Shown here piece after piece: positions 24,774 through 33,073 of a DNA stretch of 64,000 nt. Numbering within the stretch: position 1 is the stretch's first letter; each line of letters starts with the position of its first letter. The translations under genes and the position numbers were made by a program. The notes under the pieces are model-generated. The model was not told where the DNA came from and did no database searches. It saw nothing but the letters and a program-made list of their open reading frames with translations. The DNA is from Homoserinimonas sp044769865. GTDB lineage: Bacteria > Actinomycetota > Actinomycetes > Actinomycetales > Microbacteriaceae. The DNA lies in assembly GCF_044769865.1 (NCBI RefSeq), contig NZ_JBIZWA010000001.1:248001-312000 (forward strand), in the 5' to 3' direction.

Positions 24774-24901
24774 GGGGGGCTCCTTTCGGTGGTGCAAGCC
24801 TCCCCCCGGAACCTTTGCGGTTCCTATGGACGCGCTCAGAGGAGGCCGATGCTTTACTCAACGCCGAGCATCCGCTGGGATTCCCGCACCGGCGCCCACG
24901 C

Positions 24902-24907
24902 TAGCCT
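24902..24907 (+). promoter_or_regulatory. -10 box upstream of the aminotransferase gene
   Basis: TAGCCT, seven bases before ATG 24915 of a six-codon reading frame that is coupled to the aminotransferase start. Confidence 0.5.
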
Positions 24908-24914
24908 GTCAGCG

Positions 24915-24935
24915 ATGAGAGGTGGTCGACGATGA
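24915..24935 (+). CDS. possible six-codon leader ORF MRGGRR
   Basis: ATG AGA GGT GGT CGA CGA TGA. The stop overlaps the aminotransferase ATG by four bases (ATGA), and the start sits at the predicted 5' end of the mRNA. The same bases hold a Shine-Dalgarno-like GAGAGGTGG, so the reading frame may simply be a by-product of that site. Confidence 0.3.
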   Translation: MRGGRR

Positions 24936-26128
24936 CGGTGCACGGATCGTGGACGCGGGCGGCCGAATCCGCCATGCTGCTGGGCGCGGACGGCACGCTC
25001 AGCCAGACCATCTTCGCGGAGATGACCGCGCTCGCCTCGCGGCACGGTGCCGTCAACCTCGGCCAGGGCTTCCCCGACGAGGACGGCCCGGCCGAAGTGC
25101 TCGAGGCCGCGCGGCAGGCCATCAGCGACGGCGTCAACCAGTACCCGCCCGGCATCGGCCTGCCCGTGCTGCGGGAGGCGATCGCGCAGCACCAGCGCCG
25201 CTTCTACGGCCTCGAGGTCGACCCCGACACCGAGGTCATGGTCACGGCGGGGGCGACCGAGGCCATCGCCGCGACGATCCTCGCCCTGACGGAGCCGGGC
25301 GACGAGGTGCTCACCTTCTCCCCCTTCTACGACTCCTACGGCGCCATGATCGGACTCGCACGCGCGGAGCACCGCACGGTGCCGCTCCGCGGGCCGCACT
25401 TCCAGCCCGACCACGACGAACTGCGGGCCGCCGTCAACGACCGCACCCGCATCATCCTCATCAACGACCCCCACAACCCCACGGGCAGCGTCTTCAGCCG
25501 CGAGACGCTCGAGCTCGTCGTGGAGCTCGCGCACCGGCACGACGCCATCATCATGACCGACGAGGTCTACGAACACCTCGTCTTCGACGCGCACCATGTG
25601 CCGATCGCCACCCTGCCGGGGGCTGCGGAACGCACCGTCTCGATCTCAAGCGGAGGCAAGACCTTCAACGCGACCGGCTGGAAGGTCGGGTGGCTGACGG
25701 CTCCCGCCCAGCTGCTCCAGCCGATTCTCGCGGTCAAGCAGTTCCTCACCTACAGCAACGCGGCGCCCTTCCAACCGGCGATCGCGGCGGGGCTCGGCCT
25801 CGACGATGCCTTCTTCGCCGCGGCATCCGCGACCCTCCGTCGACGCCGCGACGCGCTGGCCGAGGGACTCACTGCGGCGGGCTTCGCGGTGCAGCTGCCT
25901 GCCGCTGGCTACTTCATCGTCGCGGATGCCGCGGCCCTCGGCGCGACGGATGCCCACGACTTCTGCCGCGCACTGCCGGAGCGTGCGGGAGTCGCCGCGG
26001 TGCCGTTGACGGCCTTCGTGCACCCCGAACAGCGGGAATCCGTCGCCAGCCTCGTGCGCTTCGCATTCTGCAAGCGCGACGAGGTCATCGCCGAGGCATC
26101 CGAGAGGCTCCTGGCGCTGCGCTCCTAG
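24932..26128 (+). CDS. PLP-dependent class I aminotransferase (DapC/kynurenine aminotransferase-like)
   Basis: A 398-residue fold-type I aminotransferase. Landmarks: VNLGQGFPDEDGP at the N-terminus, NQYPPGIGLPVLREAI, VTAGATEAIAA, NDPHNPTGSVF, TDEVYEHLVF, and the PLP lysine in SSGGKTFNATGWK. This pattern is typical of N-succinyldiaminopimelate aminotransferase DapC of actinobacteria and of kynurenine/methionine aminotransferases; the sequence alone does not separate them. A dapE gene lies at the right end of the window, but the loci are 37 kb apart. ATG 24932 has GGTGG six bases upstream. Its 3' end overlaps the convergent histidine kinase gene by four bases. Confidence 0.88.
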   Translation: MTVHGSWTRAAESAMLLGADGTLSQTIFAEMTALASRHGAVNLGQGFPDEDGPAEVLEAARQAISDGVNQYPPGIGLPVLREAIAQHQRRFYGLEVDPDTEVMVTAGATEAIAATILALTEPGDEVLTFSPFYDSYGAMIGLARAEHRTVPLRGPHFQPDHDELRAAVNDRTRIILINDPHNPTGSVFSRETLELVVELAHRHDAIIMTDEVYEHLVFDAHHVPIATLPGAAERTVSISSGGKTFNATGWKVGWLTAPAQLLQPILAVKQFLTYSNAAPFQPAIAAGLGLDDAFFAAASATLRRRRDALAEGLTAAGFAVQLPAAGYFIVADAAALGATDAHDFCRALPERAGVAAVPLTAFVHPEQRESVASLVRFAFCKRDEVIAEASERLLALRS

Positions 26129-27906
26129 TCGTCGAGTCGGTGCAGTGGCAGCGTGAACGCGAAGGTGGTGCCCGCGCCCACCTCGCTCTCGGCCGAGAGC
26201 GTGCCACCGTGGGCCGTGACGATCGCCTTCGTGATCGACAGCCCGAGACCAACGCCCTGCACGGCGGCGCGCGTCGCGGTCGAGGCGCGGAAGAAGCGCG
26301 TCGACAGCATCGCGATCTCGTCGGGCGGGATGCCCATGCCGGTGTCGCGCACCGTGATGCGCACGACGGAGCCGAGCGGTTCGACCGACACCGTGACCGT
26401 CCCGCCCCTCGGCGTGAACTTGATCGCGTTCGAGAGCAGGTTGTCGCACGCCTGCGCGATGCGGGTCGCATCGCCGTTGACGATCGGCCGCGTCGCCGGG
26501 GTGTTGCAGATGAGCAGCACGTTGGCGGCGTGTGAGGCGGGCCTCGCCGACTCGACGGATGCCTCCACGACGGCGTTGACGTCGACCTCCGCCTCCTCGA
26601 TCGGGAACTTATGGGCCGCGACCTGTGCCGTGAAGAGCAGGTCGCCGACCAGGCGGAGCAGGCGGTGGGCGTTGCGCTCGGCAACCCCCAGGTACTGCAA
26701 CTGCTCCTCCGTGAGGGGGTCGGTCGCGTCGCGCATGAGTTCGAGGTAGCCGAGGATCGAACTGACGGGGGTACGCAGTTCGTGCGAGACAAGCCCGACG
26801 AACTCATCCTGCAGCTTCGCGAGTTCCTTGACATCGCTCACGTCGGTGCCGACGAAGATGTACCCGACCGTGCGGCCGTTCTCGTCGATTCGCGGGGTGA
26901 CGGCGACGTGCGCCGCGAGGGCGTCGCCGTTGCTCTTGAGATAGGTCCAGTCGCGGTCTTCCGAACCGCCGAGCCTGGCGACCTCGACGAGGGCGGAGAA
27001 GCCGGGATTGAGCACGGTCGCGCCGGCGGGGTAGCCGAGTTCCTCGGCGCGTGCCTCGAGCTCATCCTCGCGATGGAACTCGTGAATGTAGCGCTTGCCG
27101 ATCACGTCATCGGCTGAGAGGCCGAGCATCGATTCGGCTCCCGTGTTCCACACGTCGATGAGGCCAGTGAGGTCGGTGCCGATCACCGACTGGCGCGTGA
27201 CGGAGTCGAGCACGCTGCGGAACAGGTGCCCAGCCGACTCGAGCTGCGCCTCGTTCTCGCGCAGCTTGTCGACCAGGCCGACAGCATCCGCAAGCGCCTG
27301 CTCACGCTGCTCCGCCAGTTCGGCGTTGGCCGCGACGCGCTTGCGCACATCCTCCATGACGCTGTTGAGGATGAGCGCGATCGTGAGCACGACGAAGAGC
27401 GTGACCGTGACCTCGAGAAGCGAGGTATTGACGAGCTCGCCGGTCGTCGGCCACGCATACGGGAGCAGCAGCACCCCCGCCGTAGCGAGCACGGAGACCA
27501 CCAGCCACAGCGTGCCGCGGCGGAGCGCGAGCCACATCACTGGAAGCAGCAGTGCGGAAGTGACCTCTGGGCCAATCGCGATGCGAGAGAGACCCACGGC
27601 CAGCATCGACAGCAGCGGGACGATGACGACGAGATCAGTGTCTGCCCGCAGCGCGAAGAAGACCGAGGCGGCGGCGGCGAGGGTCAGCACGACAAACGCC
27701 GAGATGAGCGCGCTCGCGTCATTGACCGGCGCGGGCCCCCAGACGGCCCACGCGTAGATGATCAGCAGCACGTTGGAGATCGGCATCTGGAGAAGGAACG
27801 GCGAGTTCACTCGAGCGGCAACGAGCCGCTTCCAGATGTGGTTCTTCGAATCGCGCCCCAACTCGGTCCAGTAGCCCCCGACTGCGACTTCAGTGTTATT
27901 GCTCAC
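26125..27906 (-). CDS. membrane PAS-domain sensor histidine kinase
   Basis: A 593-residue sensor kinase. About seven membrane helices (residues 30-185) form an uncharacterised sensor module, then a coiled linker (AELAEQREQALADAVGLVDK), a PAS domain (about 225-345; SVIGTDLTGLIDVWNTGAES, IGKRYIHEF), a HisKA domain with phosphorylated His375 (FVGLVSHELRTPVSS), and an ATPase domain with DNLLSNAIKFTP, RDTGMGIPPDE and GVGLGLSITKAI. GTG 27906 overlaps the stop of the upstream response regulator gene by four bases (GTGA), so the two are co-translated as a pair. The partner's output is an enzyme domain, making this a sensor that should control a deacetylase. Confidence 0.93.
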   Translation of the reverse strand: MSNNTEVAVGGYWTELGRDSKNHIWKRLVAARVNSPFLLQMPISNVLLIIYAWAVWGPAPVNDASALISAFVVLTLAAAASVFFALRADTDLVVIVPLLSMLAVGLSRIAIGPEVTSALLLPVMWLALRRGTLWLVVSVLATAGVLLLPYAWPTTGELVNTSLLEVTVTLFVVLTIALILNSVMEDVRKRVAANAELAEQREQALADAVGLVDKLRENEAQLESAGHLFRSVLDSVTRQSVIGTDLTGLIDVWNTGAESMLGLSADDVIGKRYIHEFHREDELEARAEELGYPAGATVLNPGFSALVEVARLGGSEDRDWTYLKSNGDALAAHVAVTPRIDENGRTVGYIFVGTDVSDVKELAKLQDEFVGLVSHELRTPVSSILGYLELMRDATDPLTEEQLQYLGVAERNAHRLLRLVGDLLFTAQVAAHKFPIEEAEVDVNAVVEASVESARPASHAANVLLICNTPATRPIVNGDATRIAQACDNLLSNAIKFTPRGGTVTVSVEPLGSVVRITVRDTGMGIPPDEIAMLSTRFFRASTATRAAVQGVGLGLSITKAIVTAHGGTLSAESEVGAGTTFAFTLPLHRLDD

Positions 27907-28970
27907 TGCGACAGCTGGCGCGCAGACACGTCGCGCTGGCCGCGGGCCGTCTCGCCGGATGCGGTCGAGAGGTCGCCCGAATCGCGCACGATCTCGAGGG
28001 GCTCGCAGGTTGCGCCCTCGCCGAAGCGAGCCCAGTAGCGCGCGGTCGCCTCCAGGAACTCGGCTGAGTGGTAGCGGCTCACCGCGACCTGCGAGCGGTG
28101 GGCCTGCACAAGCTGCACCTTCTGCTCGAGCCAGCCGTCGATATTGACGAAGCGGTTGGGCCTGAAGTCGACCGTCGCCGAGGCACTCTGGTAACAGGAG
28201 ACGCTGCGCACGGCACGCGTCGCGAGCAGCGCCGCCTTGTTGACGGCGCGGTGGTCCTGATGCATGTCGTGTTCGCTGTGCACGTACACGACGGTGGGGC
28301 GGATGTCGCTGACCAGCCGTTCGATGATGCCCAGCGTCGGCTCGTTCTCGCCGATCTCGGTCTCGGGCAGGTCTTCCAGGTGAAGGCGCGCACCGAGCAG
28401 CTCGGCCGCCATGAACGCTTCGGCCTGCCGCTCACTCACGTGGCCGCTACGACCACCCCGCGACAGCGTCAGGATGTGCACCTCGTCGCCCGCAGCTCGG
28501 TGGGAGAGCAGGATCCCGCCCACGCCGATCTCGACATCATCCGGGTGCGCGCCGATCGCGAGCACGACCTCCGGATCGGGGATGTTCGCCTTTGCCGCGC
28601 GGAACTCCTCCGCGAGGCGCCCGACGACCGCGATGAGCTCACTCGACGAGATGGGCTTGGTGAGGAACTCGTTGGCGTTTGCGCGCAGCGCCTCGACCGC
28701 GTAGTCGACCGAGACGTGGGCGGTCATGACGACGACGGGCGTGCCCGGTCGCACCTCACGCACGAGCTCGATGACCTGAATGCCCGTGATGCCCGGCATC
28801 TCGATATCGGTGATGACGACGTCGGGCTCGTAGAGCCGCATGGCCTGCTGGGCAAACGATGGGTCGGTGAACGTCTGGACGATGCATCCCTGCTTCGTCA
28901 GGATCGTCTTGATGTAGAAGGCGACGTCTGGGTCATCCTCGACCACGACGACGCGATATGGCTCTGTCAT
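27903..28970 (-). CDS. response regulator with PIG-L/LmbE deacetylase output domain
   Basis: A two-domain protein of 355 residues. Residues 1-120 are a complete CheY-like receiver: acidic pocket E11-D12-D13, phospho-acceptor Asp55 (VVITDIEMPG), Thr83 and Lys105 (FLTKP). Residues about 133-330 are a PIG-L/LmbE zinc deacetylase: AIGAHPDDVEIG (His142, Asp145) and the second metal motif MHQDHRAVN (His237, His240). There is no DNA-binding domain. PIG-L enzymes remove acetyl groups from N-acetylglucosamine-containing substrates, so phosphorylation may switch a sugar deacetylase. TAGACT at 29001-29006 and GGAGCAGGA before ATG 28970 give a promoter and SD. The kinase follows with GTGA overlap. The substrate is unknown. 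Confidence 0.92.
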   Translation of the reverse strand: MTEPYRVVVVEDDPDVAFYIKTILTKQGCIVQTFTDPSFAQQAMRLYEPDVVITDIEMPGITGIQVIELVREVRPGTPVVVMTAHVSVDYAVEALRANANEFLTKPISSSELIAVVGRLAEEFRAAKANIPDPEVVLAIGAHPDDVEIGVGGILLSHRAAGDEVHILTLSRGGRSGHVSERQAEAFMAAELLGARLHLEDLPETEIGENEPTLGIIERLVSDIRPTVVYVHSEHDMHQDHRAVNKAALLATRAVRSVSCYQSASATVDFRPNRFVNIDGWLEQKVQLVQAHRSQVAVSRYHSAEFLEATARYWARFGEGATCEPLEIVRDSGDLSTASGETARGQRDVSARQLSQ

Positions 28971-29027
28971 TCCTGCTCCCCCCGCAAGTGCTGCGTGGCA
29001 AGTCTACGGGCTCGACACGACGCAGGA

Positions 29028-29855
29028 CTAGCGTTCGTGTACCCCGAACCTGCGCAGTTCGAGGGCCGGATTGACGCGCCGCACCTGCCTGATGCGATCG
29101 CTTGTCACCCAAGTGAGGGCGATATCAGTCGTCTCCCCGATCGTCGCGACCTCCACGCCCATGGGGTCGACGATCATGCTGTTGCCGACGCCGATGGGTG
29201 GAGCGTGGTCGGCCGCAGCGAGGTAGATCGTGTTCTCGAGCGCCCTCGCGGTGATGAGGGTGCGCCAGTGGTGCTCCTTGAGCGGGCCGCGCACCCACTC
29301 GCTGGGGCAGGCGACCAGCTCGGCACCGGCATCCGCGAGCCGGCGGGTGACCTCGGGAAAGCGCAGGTCGTAACAGGTCTGCAGGGCCACCGTCATGTCG
29401 CCGACGACGAAGGTCTCAGGGTCGCCGATGGGGCCCGGAGCCACCCACTCTGACTCCCGCTGCCCGAAGGCGTCATAGAGGTGGAGCTTTCGATAGGCGG
29501 CGACCCGCTGCCCGCTCGGGTCGACGGCGAGGGCCGTGTTGTAGACGCGCTCCCCGCCCATCGTCTCCTCGACCATGCCGGCGACGATGTGGATGCCCAG
29601 CACCTTCGCGAGGGCGGCGAGGGCGGTTCCGAACGGCCCGTCGAGCGGCTCGGCGGCCTCGACGACCTTCTCGTCGAGGCTCGGCAGGAAGAACGACGAG
29701 TACTCGGGGAACACGACGAGCTGGGCTCCGCGGGTGGCGGCCGTGGTCGCAAGGTCGCGGATGGCGGCGAGGTTCAGCTCCTTGTCGTCGCCGGGAGCGA
29801 ACTGCGCGACCGCAACAGCGACGGCCGCGCCTGAGGTGGCGGTGCGGAGGGTCAT
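29028..29855 (-). CDS. carbon-nitrogen hydrolase, nitrilase superfamily
   Basis: An amidase of 275 residues with the full catalytic set: Glu in VVFPEYSSFF, Lys in YRKLHLYD, Cys in LQTCYDLRFPE. The set defines the nitrilase (Nit) superfamily, which hydrolyses C-N bonds of amides and omega-amides. It is nearest to the Nit/omega-amidase and deaminated-glutathione amidase branch. ATG 29855 is chosen because it follows the box TAGCGT by seven bases (leaderless); the frame opens further upstream without support. It lies upstream of the REC-PIG-L gene on the same strand with 57 bp between, but that gene has its own promoter. Confidence 0.88.
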   Translation of the reverse strand: MTLRTATSGAAVAVAVAQFAPGDDKELNLAAIRDLATTAATRGAQLVVFPEYSSFFLPSLDEKVVEAAEPLDGPFGTALAALAKVLGIHIVAGMVEETMGGERVYNTALAVDPSGQRVAAYRKLHLYDAFGQRESEWVAPGPIGDPETFVVGDMTVALQTCYDLRFPEVTRRLADAGAELVACPSEWVRGPLKEHHWRTLITARALENTIYLAAADHAPPIGVGNSMIVDPMGVEVATIGETTDIALTWVTSDRIRQVRRVNPALELRRFGVHER

Positions 29856-29862
29856 GTCGGCC

Positions 29863-29868
29863 ACGCTA
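29863..29868 (-). promoter_or_regulatory. -10 box of the nitrilase-family gene
   Basis: TAGCGT on the minus strand, seven bases before ATG 29855; probable leaderless promoter. Confidence 0.5.
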
Positions 29869-29893
29869 CCCGACGTCGAGCCCTGCAACGCAA

Positions 29894-29922
29894 AAGGCCC
29901 GGAACCATTGGTTCCGGGCCTT
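29894..29922. terminator. terminator between tRNA-fMet and the nitrilase-family gene
   Basis: A perfect 13-bp stem AAGGCCCGGAACC / GGTTCCGGGCCTT with loop ATT, flanked by A-rich and T-rich bases. It lies just after the 3' end of the minus-strand initiator tRNA, so it terminates that transcript. Confidence 0.85.
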
Positions 29923-29939
29923 CTCGCTCTGATGAGCTT

Positions 29940-30016
29940 TGGTTGCGGGGGCAGGATTTGAACCTACGACCTCTGGGTTATGAGCCCAGCGAGCTACCGA
30001 ACTGCTCCACCCCGCG
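29940..30016 (-). tRNA. initiator tRNA-Met (anticodon CAU)
   Basis: A 77-nt cloverleaf on the minus strand, beginning CGCGGGG and ending CCCCGCAACCA with CCA encoded. The anticodon arm is CTGGGCTCATAACCCAG, with CAT in the loop and three stacked G-C pairs. Position 1 is C facing A72, an unpaired end. The C1-A72 mismatch and the GGG/CCC pairs are initiator hallmarks. T-arm GGTTCAAATCC. Confidence 0.95.
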
Positions 30017-30058
30017 CTACAAGAATCAAGCCTAACACATGCCCCGAGGTGACTCGAA

Positions 30059-30082
30059 CGGGCCCGGGTTTCCCCGGGCCCG
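30059..30082. terminator. GC-rich hairpin at the 3' end of the UPF0182 gene
   Basis: CGGGCCCGGG (30059-30068) pairs with CCCGGGCCCG (30073-30082) around TTTC. It lacks a T-run on the minus strand, but its place after the UPF0182 stop suggests transcript ending. Confidence 0.55.
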
Positions 30083-30090
30083 CCGCTTGG

Positions 30091-32985
30091 TCACTGGGAT
30101 GCCGTGAAGAGGCGCTCGAGCGCGTCCTGGAGGCGCTCGTCGGCTTCGGCGGCCGCGACGAGGTCGTTGGCCGCGTATGCAGCTTCACGGTCCTGCAGTG
30201 CCTTCTGCGCATCGGCGAGGGCCGTATCAAAGCCTGGCGCGCCAGGCTCGCTCGGCGTCGTCGGAGCCTCTGGGTCAGAGGGCTCCGCCGGGTCGATCGG
30301 CTCGGTCGGGTCGATGGGCGTCGTCGGCACACCCTCGTCACCCGCGTTGGCACCGGAGTCGCCACCGAAGATCGCATCGAGCGCGGCATCCAGGCTGTCT
30401 TCGAAGGCGATCTCCTCACCGAAGGAGACAAGCACCTTCTGGAGTACCGGGAAGCTGGTCTCACCCGTGGACTGCACGTAGATCGGCTGCACGTAGAGCA
30501 GGCCGCCACCGACGGGCAGGGTCAGCAGGTTTCCTCGGCGCACCGTCGTCGAGCCCTGGTTGAGGATGTTGAGGTCCCTCGATACGACCGGGTCGGCGTT
30601 GAAGTTGTTCTGCACCTGGCCCGGGCCGGGAACCGTGTCATCCTTCGGCAGCGTGAGCAGCGTGAACTCACCGTAGTTCTCACCCGCATCCGCATTGACC
30701 GCGAGGTAGCCGGTCAAGACGTTTCGGGTTCCCTCACCCGAGGAACGCGGGATGTAGGTGCTGTAAAGGCTGAACGCCGGCTCTTCCATTCCGGGGAGCT
30801 GCATCGACAGGTAGTACGGCGGTTGCGACTTCGCGGCCGCGGCACTCGCGGTGGGCTCCGGCGGGGTCACCCACGCGTCGTCACCCGAATAGAACGAGTT
30901 CGCATCTGTCACGTGGTACGTGCCCAGGATGGCACGCTGCACCTTGAAGAGGTCGGCCGGGTAGCGCACGTGCGAACGCAGGTCCTCGCTCATCTCACTG
31001 GCCGGCTTCAGCGTGGTCGGGAAGATCTTCTGCCAGGTCGCGAGGACGGGGTCCTCCTCGTCCCACGCGTAGAGCGTGACCTCGCCAGAGTAGGCGTCAA
31101 CCGTCGCCTTGACCGAGTTGCGGATGTAGTTGATCTGGTCGAGCGCGACGAGCGGCTCCTCCGTGTAGGTGTCGACGATCGCCTCGCTGAGCGCCTGCAC
31201 GTCGGAGTAGGGATACTCGGCGCTTGTCGTGTAGCCATCGACGATCCAGACGACCTTTTCGTCAACGACTGCAGGGTAGGCCTCGCTGTCGAGCGTCAGG
31301 TACGGCGCAACCTTCTGCACCCGATCGCGGGGATCGCGGTCGTAGAGGATCTGCGATTCCTCGTTGACGGCATCCGACAGCACGATCTGCTCCGACTGGA
31401 ACTTGATGGCGTAGACGAGCTGCTTGAAGATGTTGTCGAGCTTCGGCCCGCCGTCGCCCTGGTAGGTCGTCGTTGCGTTACGGTCGCTGTTCTCGCCACC
31501 TGCCGGGTAGTCGAGTTCGATCTCGGGAGCGCCCTCTGGGGCACCGACGATCGAGTAGAGCGGCGACTCCTCACCAAAGTAGATGCGCGGCTCGTACTCG
31601 CCAAGCACACCAGTGCTCGGGATGCCCGACTGGATGAACTCGGGCATCCCGTCTGGCGTGCGCTGGTTGCCAGCCGCCGCGACGACGCCGAAACCGTGCG
31701 TGTAGACGAAGGTCTCGTTGTAGCGGCTGTTGCTGCCACCAGTGTTGGCCGCGTTGACCTCGCGCACCGCGATGACCGTGTCTTGCACCTCGCCGTCAAC
31801 CTCATAACGGTCAACATCGAGGTGGTCGGCAAAGGAGTAGTACTGGCGGATCTGCTCGAGCTGGCGGAACGAGTCAGACACGAGCGCGGGGTCAAGGATT
31901 CGGATGCTCGCCGTCGTCTCCGCGTCGCCGCGGAGCTGGCCGGGCTCGGCATCCGTCGTCGCCGAGTACGGCGTCTCGACGACCTCGCTCACGCCGTAGG
32001 CGGCGCGCGTCGCCTCGATGTTGCGCTCCAGGTACTCGGCCTCGAGCGAACGCACGCTCGGCTCGACCTGGAAGCGCTGCACGATCCACGGGTAGACACT
32101 GCCCACGAGGATCGACACGACGATGAGCAGCGCAGTGCCGATGATCGGCAGACGCCAGCGCCCGATGACCGCCGTGACGATGAAGAGGATTGCGACGAAT
32201 GCGGCGACGCCGGCGATGATCGCCTTACCGGGGATCACGGCGTTGACGTCGGTGTAGGAAGCGCCGTAGAGCAGGCCGCTGCTCGTCTCAGAGAGCGTCG
32301 CGTACTGGTCGAGCCAGAACGAGACCGCCTGCAGCAGCAGGTAGATCGCACCGGTGATGGCGAGCTGGATGCGCGCCGTCTTGGAGATGCGCACCTCTCG
32401 GCCGCTGACCCGGATGGCGCCGTAGAGGTAGCTCGTCGCAAGCGCCGCGAGGGCGGAGATGATGACGACCGCCGACGCGAAGGTCACGATGCCCTGATAG
32501 AAGGGCAGCTCGAAGAGGTAGAAGGAGATGTCGAGGCCGAACTGTGGGTCGGTCTCACCCATGGGGGTGCGGTTGAGCCACATGAGCGCCTGCTCCCAGC
32601 GGGTCGCCGAAGCGATACCCGCGAAGAAGCCGAAGACGACCGGGATGCCGAAGGTTGCCAGTCGACGCAGCGGCTCGACGACCTCCTGGTAGCGGTCGAG
32701 CTGCGCATTGAGCTTGGCGTACACCGGTCGCCGACGGAAGGCGATCTCGATGCTGAGCCAGACGGGCAGGGCCATGCCGAAGAACCCGATGAGGAACATG
32801 ACGGCGGTCGCGAGCCACTGCGTGATGAGCACCGACTCGAAGCCGAGTTGCTGGAACCAGAGCCAGTCGGTGTAGAGCCCCGCGAAGACGAAGAAGAGGA
32901 GCACTACCGCGGCGATGATCACCGCCGTGATGACGAGTGTTCCTCGCCGTCGCGTTTCGGGTGTCTGTGAAGTTGCGGAAGTCAA
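30091..32985 (-). CDS. UPF0182 family membrane protein
   Basis: A large conserved envelope protein of 964 residues and unknown function. Seven or so membrane helices in the first 300 residues (VITAVIIAAVVLLFFVFAG; WLATAVMFLIGFFGMALPV; PVVFGFFAGIASATRWEQAL), then a 600-residue extracytoplasmic region with the family's YSFADHLDVDRYEVDG, PEFIQSGIPSTG and AWDEEDPVLATWQKIFP segments. The C-terminus has a Pro/Glu/Thr-rich linker (PTEPIDPAEPSDPEAP) and a short coiled end. The start is TTG at 32985, behind AGGAG. In other actinobacteria this gene also precedes ylbL; no biochemical role is known to me. Confidence 0.93.
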   Translation of the reverse strand: MTSATSQTPETRRRGTLVITAVIIAAVVLLFFVFAGLYTDWLWFQQLGFESVLITQWLATAVMFLIGFFGMALPVWLSIEIAFRRRPVYAKLNAQLDRYQEVVEPLRRLATFGIPVVFGFFAGIASATRWEQALMWLNRTPMGETDPQFGLDISFYLFELPFYQGIVTFASAVVIISALAALATSYLYGAIRVSGREVRISKTARIQLAITGAIYLLLQAVSFWLDQYATLSETSSGLLYGASYTDVNAVIPGKAIIAGVAAFVAILFIVTAVIGRWRLPIIGTALLIVVSILVGSVYPWIVQRFQVEPSVRSLEAEYLERNIEATRAAYGVSEVVETPYSATTDAEPGQLRGDAETTASIRILDPALVSDSFRQLEQIRQYYSFADHLDVDRYEVDGEVQDTVIAVREVNAANTGGSNSRYNETFVYTHGFGVVAAAGNQRTPDGMPEFIQSGIPSTGVLGEYEPRIYFGEESPLYSIVGAPEGAPEIELDYPAGGENSDRNATTTYQGDGGPKLDNIFKQLVYAIKFQSEQIVLSDAVNEESQILYDRDPRDRVQKVAPYLTLDSEAYPAVVDEKVVWIVDGYTTSAEYPYSDVQALSEAIVDTYTEEPLVALDQINYIRNSVKATVDAYSGEVTLYAWDEEDPVLATWQKIFPTTLKPASEMSEDLRSHVRYPADLFKVQRAILGTYHVTDANSFYSGDDAWVTPPEPTASAAAAKSQPPYYLSMQLPGMEEPAFSLYSTYIPRSSGEGTRNVLTGYLAVNADAGENYGEFTLLTLPKDDTVPGPGQVQNNFNADPVVSRDLNILNQGSTTVRRGNLLTLPVGGGLLYVQPIYVQSTGETSFPVLQKVLVSFGEEIAFEDSLDAALDAIFGGDSGANAGDEGVPTTPIDPTEPIDPAEPSDPEAPTTPSEPGAPGFDTALADAQKALQDREAAYAANDLVAAAEADERLQDALERLFTASQ

Positions 32986-33073
32986 GCGGTACTCCTGGCT
33001 CGGTGCTGCACTCGGTGCTCGGGCGGGGTACGGCCTAGCTTAACGCGGAAAGCATGGATGCCGCCGCGCGACC

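Noticed and set aside
29980..32970. 996-codon open frame on the plus strand, antisense to the UPF0182 gene
   Set aside because: The high-GC third-position bias of the true gene keeps the complementary frame open; its translation is Arg/Val/Asp-rich without domains or a ribosome site.
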